A DNA stretch of 64,000 bases, from positions 186,001 through 250,000 of the forward strand of contig NZ_CP134198.1 in NCBI RefSeq assembly GCF_031585635.1, given 5' to 3'. Positions within the stretch are counted from its first letter, which is position 1, and the number at the start of each line of letters is the position of its first letter. A program made the position numbers and the translations under genes. The notes below the pieces were generated by a model. The model worked only from the letters and a program-made list of their open reading frames with translations, made no database searches and had not been told where the DNA came from. Below are positions 18,801 through 27,868 of the stretch, in pieces. Source of the stretch: Paraburkholderia sp. FT54. GTDB taxonomy: Bacteria; Pseudomonadota; Gammaproteobacteria; Burkholderiales; Burkholderiaceae.

Positions 18801-19969
18801 TCATACGCTGCCTCGGAATGTCGGGGGCGCGCGAATCGGATTGGTGCGCAGGAGGATCTCGATGATGATCATCGGGGCGCCGCAGTGTTTGCAGACAAAG
18901 GTCGGCGCTCTGGTATCCGCAGATGTGTCATCGCTGGCGTCAGTGACTGCTGGGGCGTGCAGCAACGCACGTATGCTCGCCAGGTTCTGCCGTCGCACCG
19001 GATTGGCAAGCAGCCCATAGTGACGGATGCGGTGGAACCCACCGGGCAGCACGTGCAGCAGGAATCGACGCATGAACTCACCGGCCTCTAGCGTCATGGT
19101 CTTGTAGCGGGTGCGCCCTCTGGCGCGGTAATCCTTCCAGTGGAAGGTCACGCCCCGTTCATCGAGCGCGATGAGTCGCGGTTGGAGATGGCCACGCGAT
19201 GCGTATAGCGCGACAGATACGCGAGTACGGCCCCGGGTCCGGAGAACGGGCGCTTCGCATACACCACCCATTCACACGCGCGCAACGGCGCGAGCCACCG
19301 GCCGAAGGTAGCCCGATCGGCGAGCGCGGCATACTCGCCGAAGAAGCGTAGCTGGCCGCGACCATGCATTGCCGCGAGTTCTTCCAGGAAACGGCGCCGG
19401 AACAGGCGCGAGAGCACGCGCACCGGCAGGAAGAAGCCGGGCCGGCATGCGACCCACCGCTCGCCGTCAGGCGACAGGCCTCCACCAGGGACGATGCCGT
19501 GCACGTGCGGATGGTGCGTCAGTGCCGAGCCCCACGTATGCAGCACCAGCGTCGCGCCGATCTGCGCGCCCAGATGCTTCGGATCGGCGGCGATGGTGCG
19601 CAGGGTTTCGGCGGCAACATCGAACAGCAGGCCGTAGATCACCGCCTTGTTGTACCAGGCGATCGCGCTGATCGCGGCGGGCAGCGTAAAGACGACGTGG
19701 TAGTACTCGACCGGTAGCAGATCGGCCTGACGTGCCTCGAGCCACCGGTGCGCGGCGCTCGCCTGACACTTCGGGCAATGGCGGTTACGGCACGAGTTCT
19801 AGGCGAGCTCGATCTGTTCGCATCCGGAGCAGCGCAACACATGTCCACCCAGTGCCGCGCTGCGGCACTGTTCAATGGCCGACATCACCTTCAGCTGTCC
19901 CAGGCTCAACTGTACGGTTTGTCGCCACGCGGGCCCATGCGCGCGGAAGACGTCCGCGACTTCGGGCAC
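18801..19969 (-). pseudogene. IS91-family transposase, inactivated
   Basis: Starting from a GTG at 19967-19969 the frame reads VMSAIEQCRSAALGGHVLRC and a zinc-finger region (CSGCEQIELA, then NSCRNRHCPKCQA). A TAG at 19799-19801 replaces the Tyr codon usual between ELA and NSCRNRHC. The same frame resumes with HTWGSALTHHPHVHGIVPGG, the conserved histidines of IS91 transposases. A second defect near 19185 shifts the frame after YLSRYTHRVAISN; the rest (RLIALDERGVTFHWKDYRAR) ends at 18801. Two independent lesions show decay rather than a single reading error. Confidence 0.88.
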
Positions 19970-19984
19970 GGAGGTGCTCTGTGT

Positions 19985-20147
19985 TTCAGGTGCGGTGCAG
20001 GTTCTCCAGCGGACTGGTGACTTCGCGCAGCAGGTCGGTGGCCACCTGCGCGTAAAGCGCGGTGGTCTCCAGCTTCTTGTGGCCGAGCAGCACCTGGATC
20101 ACGCGGATGTCGACCTTCTGTTCGAGCAGGTGCGTCGCGAAACTGTG
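19985..20147 (-). pseudogene. 3' fragment of IS91-associated tyrosine recombinase
   Basis: Encodes [20 protein letters not shown], then [16 protein letters not shown], and ends at a TGA (19985-19987). This is the C-terminal catalytic part (second Arg/His region and nucleophilic Tyr) of the recombinase whose 5' part lies at 23594-24302. The break after TLRH on the far side and HSFATHL here are contiguous residues, so the RIT element inserted inside this gene. Confidence 0.85.
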
Positions 20148-20175
20148 CCTCCTATCTACCCGGCGACATAGGCGT

Positions 20176-20207
20176 CACTATGTGCCGTTCCGGACTATGT
20201 CGGGTAA
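20176..20207. repeat. RIT left terminal inverted repeat
   Basis: Begins CACTATGTGCCGTTCCGG and ends TATGTCGGGTAA; its inverse with one mismatch is at 23562-23593. The outer part combines with upstream bases to form ACATAG-N6-CTATGT (20166-20183), a plausible recombinase core site. Confidence 0.9.
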
Positions 20208-20304
20208 TCCGGAGATAGCGCGGATTTCACTGGCGATTCAAGTGATCGGCTGGAGATAGTCTTGGCTCCTTCCACCAGCCCCGCATGTCGGGAAGGAGCT
20301 CATC

Positions 20305-21540
20305 GTGAAGTACGTCGTCCATAATCAGGTTGTGCTGTCGCGAGCGCCTGAAGGGCCGCTTGCGGCCTATATCGCATCATTTGCGAGATCGCTCAGTGAG
20401 CAGGGATACAGCGCTGGATCATTGCAGCAAGTACGGATCGCAGCGGGGTTTAGCCGTTGGCTTGAACTGACGGGTCTCGGAGTGCGCAGCATCTGCGCTG
20501 ACCACGTGATACGTTATTTACGATATCGTGCGCGACATGTTCGGCCCCGCCGGGGGGACCAGGCTGCGCTCAGACACCTCATTGATTTTCTGCGCCAGGA
20601 GCAACTGACTCCTGCGGAGCGGGTATCACTGCCCCGACTGCCGTCTACTGAGTGCTGCGTACAGGCATACGTGACGTACTTACGCGAAGCGCGTGCCTTG
20701 GCCACAGCGACGATCGTCAACTACGTGCCGTTCGTCCGCGGCATCCTTGAAGACTGTTTCGGTAAAGGACGCGTCACACTTTCTCGCCTCTGTGCTGGCG
20801 ATGTCGTGAGATTTGTACAACGTCAGGCGCCGCGTTTGCAGCCGAAGCGTGCGAAGCTTCTGACCGCTGCGTTGCGATCCTTTCTACGTTATGCGCGCTA
20901 TCGCGGCGACATTACACTGGATTTGGCCGCCGCAGTTCCAGTCGTGGCCAACTGGTCGATGCCGTCAATCCCACGTGGGATCGCCCCAGATCAAACACGG
21001 CAGTTGTTAGCCAGCATCGATCAGCGAAGCGGAACCGGTCGTCGAGACTATGCCATTTTGCTTTTGCTTGCTCGATTGGGGCTGCGCTCCGGGGAAGCAG
21101 CGTCGCTTGAGCTGGATGATATCGACTGGAGCGCGGGACGTTTGAGTGTGCGCGGTAAAAGCGGGCAGCGCAACGAATTGCCATTGCCCGTCGACGTCGG
21201 CAAGGCGATCGCTACATACCTGATTCGTGGGCGACCGCGTAGTACTTGTCGTCGTGTATTTTTGCGCGTCCGGGCTCCGATCACAGGGTTTAGCGGGGTA
21301 AGTGGGGTTGGTTCGGTTGTGCGGCATGCTCTCCAGCGCGCCGGCATCGACGCTCCAACCATGGGGGCTCATCAGTTCCGTCACGGATTGGCCACCGAGA
21401 TGCTGTGCCATGGTGCCTCGCTCGGTGAGATAGCAGAGTTGTTGGGGCATCATCACCCGCAGACCACGAAGATCTACACCAAGGTCGACATCAAGGCATT
21501 GCGTACGCTGGCTGTGCCGTGGCCGGGAGGTGTGCAATGA
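20305..21540 (+). CDS. ritA: RIT tyrosine recombinase A
   Basis: Encodes 411 residues starting at GTG (20305), preceded by GGAAGGAGC. The N-terminal SAM-like DNA-binding region (LSEQGYSAGSLQQVRIAAGF) is followed by a catalytic domain with Arg in LLARLGLRSGEAASLELDDI, HxxR in GAHQFRHGLATEM, a late His in LLGHHHPQTT and nucleophile Tyr in TTKIYTKVD. All catalytic residues appear present. The stop overlaps the start of the next recombinase (ATGA). In RIT elements the three proteins are thought to act together; which does cleavage is not known. Confidence 0.92.
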   Translation: MKYVVHNQVVLSRAPEGPLAAYIASFARSLSEQGYSAGSLQQVRIAAGFSRWLELTGLGVRSICADHVIRYLRYRARHVRPRRGDQAALRHLIDFLRQEQLTPAERVSLPRLPSTECCVQAYVTYLREARALATATIVNYVPFVRGILEDCFGKGRVTLSRLCAGDVVRFVQRQAPRLQPKRAKLLTAALRSFLRYARYRGDITLDLAAAVPVVANWSMPSIPRGIAPDQTRQLLASIDQRSGTGRRDYAILLLLARLGLRSGEAASLELDDIDWSAGRLSVRGKSGQRNELPLPVDVGKAIATYLIRGRPRSTCRRVFLRVRAPITGFSGVSGVGSVVRHALQRAGIDAPTMGAHQFRHGLATEMLCHGASLGEIAELLGHHHPQTTKIYTKVDIKALRTLAVPWPGGVQ

Positions 21541-22481
21541 ACACGCTCCGGCAGGCAGTTGCTCAGTATCTCAGTCTTCGACGCAGTTTGGGATTCAAGC
21601 TGCACGATGCAGGCAAGGCGTTACTCGATTTCGTCACCTTCATGGAACAGCATCGCGCCCCCTACATTACCCAGGCATTGGCTCTCACCTGGGCGCAACA
21701 GCCATTCGAAGCCCAACCCGCACACTGGGCGAAACGACTCAGCTTCGTACGCGAGTTCGCACGTCATCGCAGCGCCACCGATTCGCGCACGCAGATTCCA
21801 GCGCAAAGCCTGTTGCCGTTCCAACCGAAACGGGCTCGACCGTACCTGTATTCGGACGATGAGATTCGCGACTTACTGCGGGCCGCACTTCAAATACCAT
21901 GCCGCTATGAGCGTAGTGCACTGCGGCCCCGGACGTTCTACTGCCTGCTTGGGTTGCTGAGTGTGTCGGGCATGCGTCTCGGGGAAGCACGCAATCTTGA
22001 GCTTCGGGACGTGGACCTCACCACTGGGGTGCTAACAATTCGTGGCACCAAATTCGGTAAGTGCCGGCTCGTGCCTTTGCACGACTCGACTCGCGAGGTG
22101 CTCGCCGACTACATAGTGCGACGTAATCGTCATTGGGCCGGTCGGCCAGTGTCCTCCTACCTGTTCGTATCCAACCGGGGCAATCGTCTGGACGACGCCG
22201 GGGTACATCGGACTTTCTATGCGTTGTCACGACAGGTCGGTCTGCGCGGCGTTTCCGACCATCATGGACCACGTCTGCACGATATGAGGCACGCATTTGC
22301 GACGAACACGCTCGTGCACTGGTACCGGTCTGAACAGGATCCAGCGCGTTGCCTGCCGATTCTGTCAGCCTACCTCGGCCACGTCCATGTCGCCGATACG
22401 CAGTGGTATTTAAGCGGCTCACCGGAACTGATGCACGAGGCCATGCGCCGGCTCGAACAGCGCTGGGAGAAGCAGCCATGA
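21537..22481 (+). CDS. ritB: RIT tyrosine recombinase B
   Basis: Encodes 314 residues from the ATG at 21537, which overlaps the ritA stop by four bases (ATGA). Catalytic Arg is in GLLSVSGMRLGEARNLELRD, HxxR in LHDMRHAFATN, and the Tyr in ADTQWYLSGSPEL. The segment between HxxR and the Tyr has an insertion (VHWYRSEQDPARCLPILSAY), common in this recombinase type. The start I use is downstream of an in-frame alternative at 21519. Tight coupling implies a fixed stoichiometry among the three recombinases. Confidence 0.92.
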   Translation: MNTLRQAVAQYLSLRRSLGFKLHDAGKALLDFVTFMEQHRAPYITQALALTWAQQPFEAQPAHWAKRLSFVREFARHRSATDSRTQIPAQSLLPFQPKRARPYLYSDDEIRDLLRAALQIPCRYERSALRPRTFYCLLGLLSVSGMRLGEARNLELRDVDLTTGVLTIRGTKFGKCRLVPLHDSTREVLADYIVRRNRHWAGRPVSSYLFVSNRGNRLDDAGVHRTFYALSRQVGLRGVSDHHGPRLHDMRHAFATNTLVHWYRSEQDPARCLPILSAYLGHVHVADTQWYLSGSPELMHEAMRRLEQRWEKQP

Positions 22482-23476
22482 CCACGCCCGCCAGCTTCGC
22501 TCCGCTGCTCGAGCGTTTCTTCACACAGCGACTGATGCAGCAGCGCCAGGCGAGTCCCCACACAATCAGTTCCTATCGCGATACCTTCCGTCAATTTCTG
22601 AAGTTCGCACAGCAGCGTTTGCATAAGCTACCGTCACGCCTGAATTTCGAGGAGATCGATGCCTCTTTGATCGTTGCGTTTCTGGACGACCTGGAGAAGC
22701 ACCAGGGCGTTAGCATTCGCAGCCGCAATCTGCGCCTCACGGCAATTCACTCCTTCTTCCGTTACGCTGCCCTCGAAGCACCGGCGCATTCCGCACAAAT
22801 CCAGCGAGTGCTTGCTATCCCCAGCAAGCGCTTCACCCGCAACTTGGTCAACTTCCTGACGCGACCGGAAGTCGATGCCTTGCTTGCAGCGCCTGATGAG
22901 CGTACCTGGTCCGGTCGGCGTGATCACGCCTTCATACTGGTAGCTGTGCAGACGGGACTACGCTTGTCCGAAATGACCGGACTCAAACGCGAAGACCTTA
23001 TCCTCGGAACCGGCGCGCACGTGCGTGTGATCGGCAAGGGCCGTAAGGAACGCTGCACTCCCATCGCCAGATCCACGCTCGCAGTGCTGAAGCGCTGGCT
23101 ACGAGAACCTCAACGCGGGAGTGGTGAAGTGCTGTTTCCGAGTGCCAGAGGCGAACGTCTGAGCGTCCACGGTGTGCAGTACCTGCTAAACAAGCATCGC
23201 GAGGCTGCGTCCCGAGTTTGCCCTTCGTTGAAGCAGAAACGGATCACCGTCCACCGCTTGAGGCACACGATGGCCATGGAACTTCTGCAGGCCGGCGTTG
23301 ATCGTTCAGTGATCGCGTTGTGGCTCGGGCATGAATCGGTGGAAACCACGCAGATCTATCTCGAAGCAACCCTTGCGATGAAGGAGCAAGCCCTTGCGAA
23401 GACATCTCCGCCACGGGGCAAGTCGGTTCGCTACCGGCCGCCAGACCAGCTCCTCGGCTTCCTGAACAGTCTGTAG
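22478..23476 (+). CDS. ritC: RIT tyrosine recombinase C
   Basis: Encodes 332 residues from the ATG at 22478, overlapping the ritB stop by four bases. It has a full phage-integrase layout: N-terminal core-binding domain (ISSYRDTFRQFLKFAQQRLH), catalytic Arg in VQTGLRLSEMTGLKREDL, HxxR in VHRLRHTMAMELL, and Tyr in VETTQIYLEATL. The frame is open far upstream (to 22349), but the coupled ATG is the better start. About 85 bases separate its stop from the right inverted repeat. Confidence 0.92.
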   Translation: MTTPASFAPLLERFFTQRLMQQRQASPHTISSYRDTFRQFLKFAQQRLHKLPSRLNFEEIDASLIVAFLDDLEKHQGVSIRSRNLRLTAIHSFFRYAALEAPAHSAQIQRVLAIPSKRFTRNLVNFLTRPEVDALLAAPDERTWSGRRDHAFILVAVQTGLRLSEMTGLKREDLILGTGAHVRVIGKGRKERCTPIARSTLAVLKRWLREPQRGSGEVLFPSARGERLSVHGVQYLLNKHREAASRVCPSLKQKRITVHRLRHTMAMELLQAGVDRSVIALWLGHESVETTQIYLEATLAMKEQALAKTSPPRGKSVRYRPPDQLLGFLNSL

Positions 23477-23561
23477 GATAGACAAACTATGTCGCGTGAT
23501 GCAGAGGGCTGCCTTGCGCGACGACGCACGAATATGGGGTGATCGTAAAAGCCCGGTCTCG

Positions 23562-23593
23562 TTACCCGACATAATCCGGAACGGCACATAGTG
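23562..23593. repeat. RIT right terminal inverted repeat
   Basis: Inverse of the left repeat with one mismatch (TTACCCGACATA at the inner end, CGGCACATAGTG at the outer end). It abuts directly the broken IS91-associated recombinase gene (GGCGCAGCGTGTGC), with no extra bases, unlike the left side. Confidence 0.9.
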
Positions 23594-24302
23594 GCGCAGC
23601 GTGTGCATGGACACGCGCTTGTCGATCTGGGCCGCCTCGGCGGCGGCATGAATGGCGGTTCAGTTGCCGGGTGCTGAGCGGGTCGATGGGATCGAGCCCG
23701 GGAAATAGCCACCCGCCGTCGGGCATCTTGCCCTGGGCTCGGGCCACACGCCACCAGACCCGCAGGCGTTCGAGCAGTACGGGAGAAAGTATCGCGTAGC
23801 GGTCCTTACGGCCCTTGCCCTGTTCGATGCGCAGGGTCATACGTTGGCCGTCGACGTCCGTGACCTTCAGCCCCACCACTTCACTGACACGCAGCCCGGT
23901 GCCATAGGCGAGCGAGAGGGCCGTCTGGTGCTTGAGGTTGCCCGTTGCGGCGATCAGCCGCCGCACTTCATCGGGGCTGAGCACAACGGGCAGTGTGCGG
24001 GGTACGCGCACGGGTTGCATCCGGGCCATCAGTTCCGGTTCGTGGAGCGTGATCTCGAAGAAGAACTTCAGCCCGGTGATCGCGGAGTTCAGCGACACCG
24101 GTGACGTGCCGTGATCGACCAGATGCAGCTGGTAACCCCGCAGGTCCTCGACGGTGGCAGTATCAGGCGAGCGCCCAAGGTATCGGGAGAACTCGCGCAC
24201 GATGCGCAGATAATTGGCCTGCGTCTTGGGGGAAAGCTGGCGCATGCGCATGTCGTCGATCATGCGCTGACGCAGCGGGCTGACGTTCGGTTGGGAGGTC
24301 AT
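23594..24302 (-). pseudogene. 5' fragment of IS91-associated tyrosine recombinase
   Basis: Starts at the ATG at 24300-24302 (MTSQPNVSPLRQRMIDDMRM). The core-binding domain (LSPKTQANYLRIVREFSRYL) and catalytic Arg (YGTGLRVSEVVGLKVTDVDG) are present. A two-base loss near 23655 shifts the frame after STRQLNR; the correct continuation AIHAAAEAAQID and VSMHTLRH is read in another frame up to the RIT junction. The 3' part is at 19985-20147. So the gene is both split and frameshifted. Confidence 0.88.
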
Positions 24303-24711
24303 GATTCGGCTCCTGCTGGAGAACGAGGCGGATCGCCTCATTCGCCAACATACGGAACCGCGCAGCCGACCCCTCACGAACCGCCGCGCTTAGCCGGAGC
24401 CCCCTACCGCGCGAGCGGCTTCGTTCTTCGGCCACAAGCGGTCCTTGGGGCACACTGTCTCTGTGACAGTTGAACGGCGGCTGGGCCTTTGGAAGCGGAC
24501 GTCCGATAACGTCTCGGACAGTTCCGTCACCGCTGTCCGGTCATCTTCTCCGGCCCCAGCCACAGGCTGATTTCGCCAGCAGTCCCAGATTGCCGCATTA
24601 AGCAGCGGACGCAGGACGTCGATCGCATGCACGAGACCGCGTCCGCGTGCTTGGCCCGATCACTGGCGGGCTGCTGCAGAACAGGTGAAACTGCGACGGC
24701 TGCTCGGCTGT
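24303..24711. other. Gene-free stretch between IS91-like element and serC
   Basis: About 410 bases. It should contain the right end of the IS91-like element and the 3' flank of serC. Short frames are present but have no recognisable content. Confidence 0.4.
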
Positions 24712-25806
24712 TCAAATCCGCTCGAGGCTAAATTCAGTCACTGCGTTCGCGAGAATTTCCACAGCCTGATCGGTAACAGCATTGTAAAGTGACGCCCGCA
24801 GACCGCCAATTGAACGATGCCCTTCGATTCCGACGATACCCTGTTCACGGGCTGCGTCTATAAATGCACTGTCGAGCCGCGAATCGCCGAACGTGAACGC
24901 CACATTCATCTGCGAACGCCAGCGACGGTCCGCGTGAATTGTCACGCCCCCTTCCAATGCGTCGAGCGCGTCGTACAACCTCTTTGCCTTTCTTTCATTA
25001 ATGCTTTGCATCGTTTCGAGACCGCCGACGTCGAATCGCAGCCAGCGCGTCACCAACGTCAACACGTAGATCGCAAAGACGGGTGGCGTGTTGTAGTTGG
25101 AACCATGCGACACGTGAGTGCGGAAATCGAGGATGGCTGGCAAACCCGCTGGAATCCGTTCAAGCAACGAACGTTTGATTACAGCCACCGTCACGCCCGC
25201 CGGTCCCAGGTTCTTCTGCGCGTGCGCATAGATCATAGAGTAAGCGTCTGGCCGGATCGACTTCGACAGAAAATCGGATGACATGTCCGCGATCAACGGC
25301 ACACTGGTCGCCGTTTCGCAATGCGGAAATTGCAAACCTTCCACAGTCTCGTTCGACACGTAATGCAAATAGGCAGCCGAATTGGAGATATCTAACTGAC
25401 CGAGATCGGGCAATTGACGATACCCGGTTGCGCGCCCGTCCCACGCCACTTTTCTGCTGGTGACCTTCTCCGCCTCCGATGTCGCTCGGCCGCTCCAATA
25501 GCCGGAGGTGACGTATTCCGGCGGCGCGAATGCGCGCCCGGCGAAATTCATCGGAATCATCGCGAATTGCAGGCTACTGCCTCCTTGCTGGAAGGTAATC
25601 GCGTAGTCGTCGGAAATGCCAAGCAGCGCGCGCAAATTCGATTCGGCTTCGTTCAGTATCGAGCGGAACCAGTCCGAACGGTGGCTCATGCCAAGTACGG
25701 AAATACCGGTTTCCGGCAAAGCGGAGATCGCGACTCGCGTCTGTTCAAGCACAGTTTCGGGGAGCGCTCCGGGCCCCCCGGAAAAATTCAATGCATTGGA
25801 TTTCAC
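24712..25806 (-). CDS. serC: Phosphoserine aminotransferase (SerC family)
   Basis: Encodes 364 residues, the usual SerC length. Family signatures: NFSGGPGALPETVLEQ at the start, GMSHRSDWF (substrate-binding His-Arg), QGGSSLQFAMIPMN, PLP-binding Lys in AHAQKNLGPAG, NYNTPPVFAIYVLTLV and HRSIGGLRASLYNA. SerC converts 3-phosphohydroxypyruvate and glutamate to phosphoserine in serine and PLP synthesis. Here it is not with serA or serB but overlaps by four bases the end of an ATP-grasp ligase gene. It may be a second SerC serving a dedicated pathway; that is inference. No lesion is visible. Confidence 0.9.
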   Translation of the reverse strand: MKSNALNFSGGPGALPETVLEQTRVAISALPETGISVLGMSHRSDWFRSILNEAESNLRALLGISDDYAITFQQGGSSLQFAMIPMNFAGRAFAPPEYVTSGYWSGRATSEAEKVTSRKVAWDGRATGYRQLPDLGQLDISNSAAYLHYVSNETVEGLQFPHCETATSVPLIADMSSDFLSKSIRPDAYSMIYAHAQKNLGPAGVTVAVIKRSLLERIPAGLPAILDFRTHVSHGSNYNTPPVFAIYVLTLVTRWLRFDVGGLETMQSINERKAKRLYDALDALEGGVTIHADRRWRSQMNVAFTFGDSRLDSAFIDAAREQGIVGIEGHRSIGGLRASLYNAVTDQAVEILANAVTEFSLERI

Positions 25807-27077
25807 CAGGCCTCCACAGCCGTCGGGTTGGGCTTAAATTGCGAGCGCGGCGCGGCGCGGCGCAGCATTTGTTCAAAGGCGTGTGCGATTCGCCGGATTT
25901 GCGGCACCTTGTAAGGGAAAAGTTCCGGGTCGTCCATGTCATGCACGACCATTCCCGTTGCGATTTCGAATATGAGCAGTCGGCCATCGTTCGCTTCGGC
26001 GCAATCGAAGCCCACATAGTCGAGACCGGTCAGTTCGGCGACATGGCGTAACGCATCGCGATGACGCTCCGCGAATTCGGCATCGAAACTCGCCATCATG
26101 CCCGCCTCTTCTTCGCGTCGATTCGCGTGGGCCATCATCTCCGCGTAGGGGTAGTGAACCATCCAGTCTTTCGAAATGCCCATGTGGCAAACGAACGGTT
26201 TTCCGTCGATCATGACGATCCGGTATTTGCGGAACAGGCCATCTGCGCTGCTGTAGTCGATGAAGGGCGCCATGTAAAACTCCTTGGCCTCCGAATTCTC
26301 CAGATAGCTGCCAAGCGCCTGTTCGTCGCATATCTTTTCCAGTCCTGTTCCGGCGTGCGATCCTAACGGCCGGATGATGAACGGGTAGTCGTTCTTCAGC
26401 ACCTCGGGCAGGTTGAGTGCGCCCGAAACGGCCTGGCCGACTTGCTCGCGCGACAAGCGTACCGTGCGAGCCATGCAGATACCATGCGCCGCGCCCAAAG
26501 TGGCATATGCGGTATCGCGCATCGTCTTCATCACATGCTCAGGCCGGTTCAGGACCCGGCAGGCGGTGCCGCTCACCATCGACGAAATCTGCGCAAGTAC
26601 ATCCGCTGACTCATCCGATGCGCACGCCGCGACGAAGATCACGTCGTGCTCGGGCAACGCGGTGTTCGCGAGCGGTCGCGCATCGGCGTACAGGACGTCA
26701 ATCTGCACATCGGCGTTCTCAAGCAGACATTCGAGGGGTGTGTTCGCCATCAGATCGCCGGGAGCCTTAAGCACCAGCACCTTCAGTGCACACGGTAACG
26801 TGCCGGCGCGCCTCAACCGGAAATGCCTGGTCATCTGCAACGCTTGCTGCTGGACCGCCAGCGCACTCTCCTTCTGGTATTTCATTTGCAAGACAAGCGA
26901 CAAATCGAGCAGCGCGTAGGGATCGTCGTGCTGCCTCACGTGATCGAGCAGCAATGCGCCCAACTGCGTCAGATCCTGCCCTGCAGTCGCTGCGCGCAGC
27001 AACGGAGCCAGCCCTATTGGCTGGTGCATCCACGGATGCTCGGCGTCAGGGGAAGGTGGAACTTGGACTGTGTTCAT
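25803..27077 (-). CDS. ATP-grasp domain protein (RimK/glutathione-synthase-like ligase)
   Basis: Encodes 424 residues. The N-terminal ~100 residues are helical and TPR-like (LGALLLDHVRQHDDPYALLD, KYQKESALAVQQQALQM). The middle (about 100-200) is a Rossmann-like preATP-grasp part, and the C-terminal half an ATP-grasp fold: DYPFIIRPLGSHAGTGLEKI, YRIVMIDGKPFVCHMG and VGFDCAEANDGRLLIFEIAT. The usual metal-binding E-x-N at the end is replaced by EIATGM. ATP-grasp enzymes join a carboxylate to an amine or thiol through an acyl phosphate. Its stop overlaps the serC start, so the two products probably act together; substrate unknown. Confidence 0.82.
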   Translation of the reverse strand: MNTVQVPPSPDAEHPWMHQPIGLAPLLRAATAGQDLTQLGALLLDHVRQHDDPYALLDLSLVLQMKYQKESALAVQQQALQMTRHFRLRRAGTLPCALKVLVLKAPGDLMANTPLECLLENADVQIDVLYADARPLANTALPEHDVIFVAACASDESADVLAQISSMVSGTACRVLNRPEHVMKTMRDTAYATLGAAHGICMARTVRLSREQVGQAVSGALNLPEVLKNDYPFIIRPLGSHAGTGLEKICDEQALGSYLENSEAKEFYMAPFIDYSSADGLFRKYRIVMIDGKPFVCHMGISKDWMVHYPYAEMMAHANRREEEAGMMASFDAEFAERHRDALRHVAELTGLDYVGFDCAEANDGRLLIFEIATGMVVHDMDDPELFPYKVPQIRRIAHAFEQMLRRAAPRSQFKPNPTAVEAW

Positions 27078-27868
27078 TGTTGCTGGTCGGGTCGAATGAA
27101 TCTGGGAAGCGCAGCAGTGCGCTTATCGCGATATCGGCGTGAGCAGTTCGGATCAGTCGCGGCGTTCCGGAGTCGTGGCGCGGGCAGAGGGCCGCATCTC
27201 GCTGATGAGCCCGATTTCTTGCTCGAACCATCCCGCCTCCATCCGCTCAACCGTCGTGGCTTCTTGCTTCGACGGAGAGACGGCAGTGCTGGAGTTGTTG
27301 ACTATCAATGACAAACCTGGCGAACCGGCACGTGGTCTTGTAATCGGCATATATCTCTTCGGTAGAAATCGCAGCCATCTGTAGAGGCAGAGTGCCCTGG
27401 TGGCTGCATTGTTTCCATGACGAGCCATCATACGAGTGGCACACAGATCCGGAACCGGAGAATAGAGCGGCAATTTGCCCTCTACTCACAACTATTCAAA
27501 TAACAAGAAGCGACAAGCTTTCACAGAGAAAGGTTTGAGCCATAGATGATTGTCCTGGATTACGGCAGCCAGATCACGGCGCGCATCGAGCGCCACATGT
27601 CGGTGCGACTCGTGCCCTTTGTGCGACTGACTTTATCTGGCGCACGGCCTCCGGCTATGGCATTCGCGTCATTTGTGCTGCACGCGACGAGACGCCGAGA
27701 GCTGCTTGGACCAAGCTGCGATCGAGAGACGGGACGCGGAGACTGAACCACTCCGCTAGGGGACGTTGCATGCTCGACTCCGCGACGGACGGCTGCGGGT
27801 CGGGTAGCGACCGTTGCTTCCACTGCGAGACGCACACTGGATCTCCCTTCAACTGGAAGGAGATCATC
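27078..27868. other. Gene-free stretch upstream of the ATP-grasp/serC pair
   Basis: About 790 bases without a convincing gene. The promoter of the ATP-grasp/serC pair should lie near 27080-27150. A 66-codon frame at 27546-27746 begins MIVLDYGSQITARIERHM, reminiscent of GMP-synthetase starts, but has no further similarity. AT-rich sequence around 27480-27540 may be promoter DNA. Confidence 0.35.

Larger units (their letters stand above)
20176..23593 (+). mobile_element. RIT (recombinase-in-trio) element
   Basis: Three overlapping tyrosine recombinase genes are bracketed by 32-base inverted repeats at 20176-20207 and 23562-23593 that differ at one position (CACTATGTGCCGTTCCGG then A-C/T-TATGTCGGGTAA). 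This is the defining architecture of RIT elements. All three frames are intact. It sits in the recombinase gene of an IS91-like element. On the left, 28 extra bases (20148-20175) separate the broken gene from the repeat and create a palindromic core ACATAG-GCGTCA-CTATGT. Confidence 0.92.
18430..24370 (-). mobile_element. IS91-like element (transposase plus tyrosine recombinase), interrupted by a RIT element
   Basis: The minus strand carries a tyrosine recombinase followed by an IS91-type Y1 transposase, the two-gene layout of one IS91 subgroup. The recombinase gene is split by the RIT element at 20176-23593. Outer ends are approximate because IS91 elements lack inverted repeats. The transposase has a nonsense codon and a frameshift, so the element is dead. 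Confidence 0.75.

Noticed and set aside
27546..27746. Short frame starting MIVLDYGSQITARIERHM, similar to the GMP synthetase start
   Set aside because: The similarity covers only ~10 residues, no glutaminase motif follows, and the rest has random GC-rich composition.
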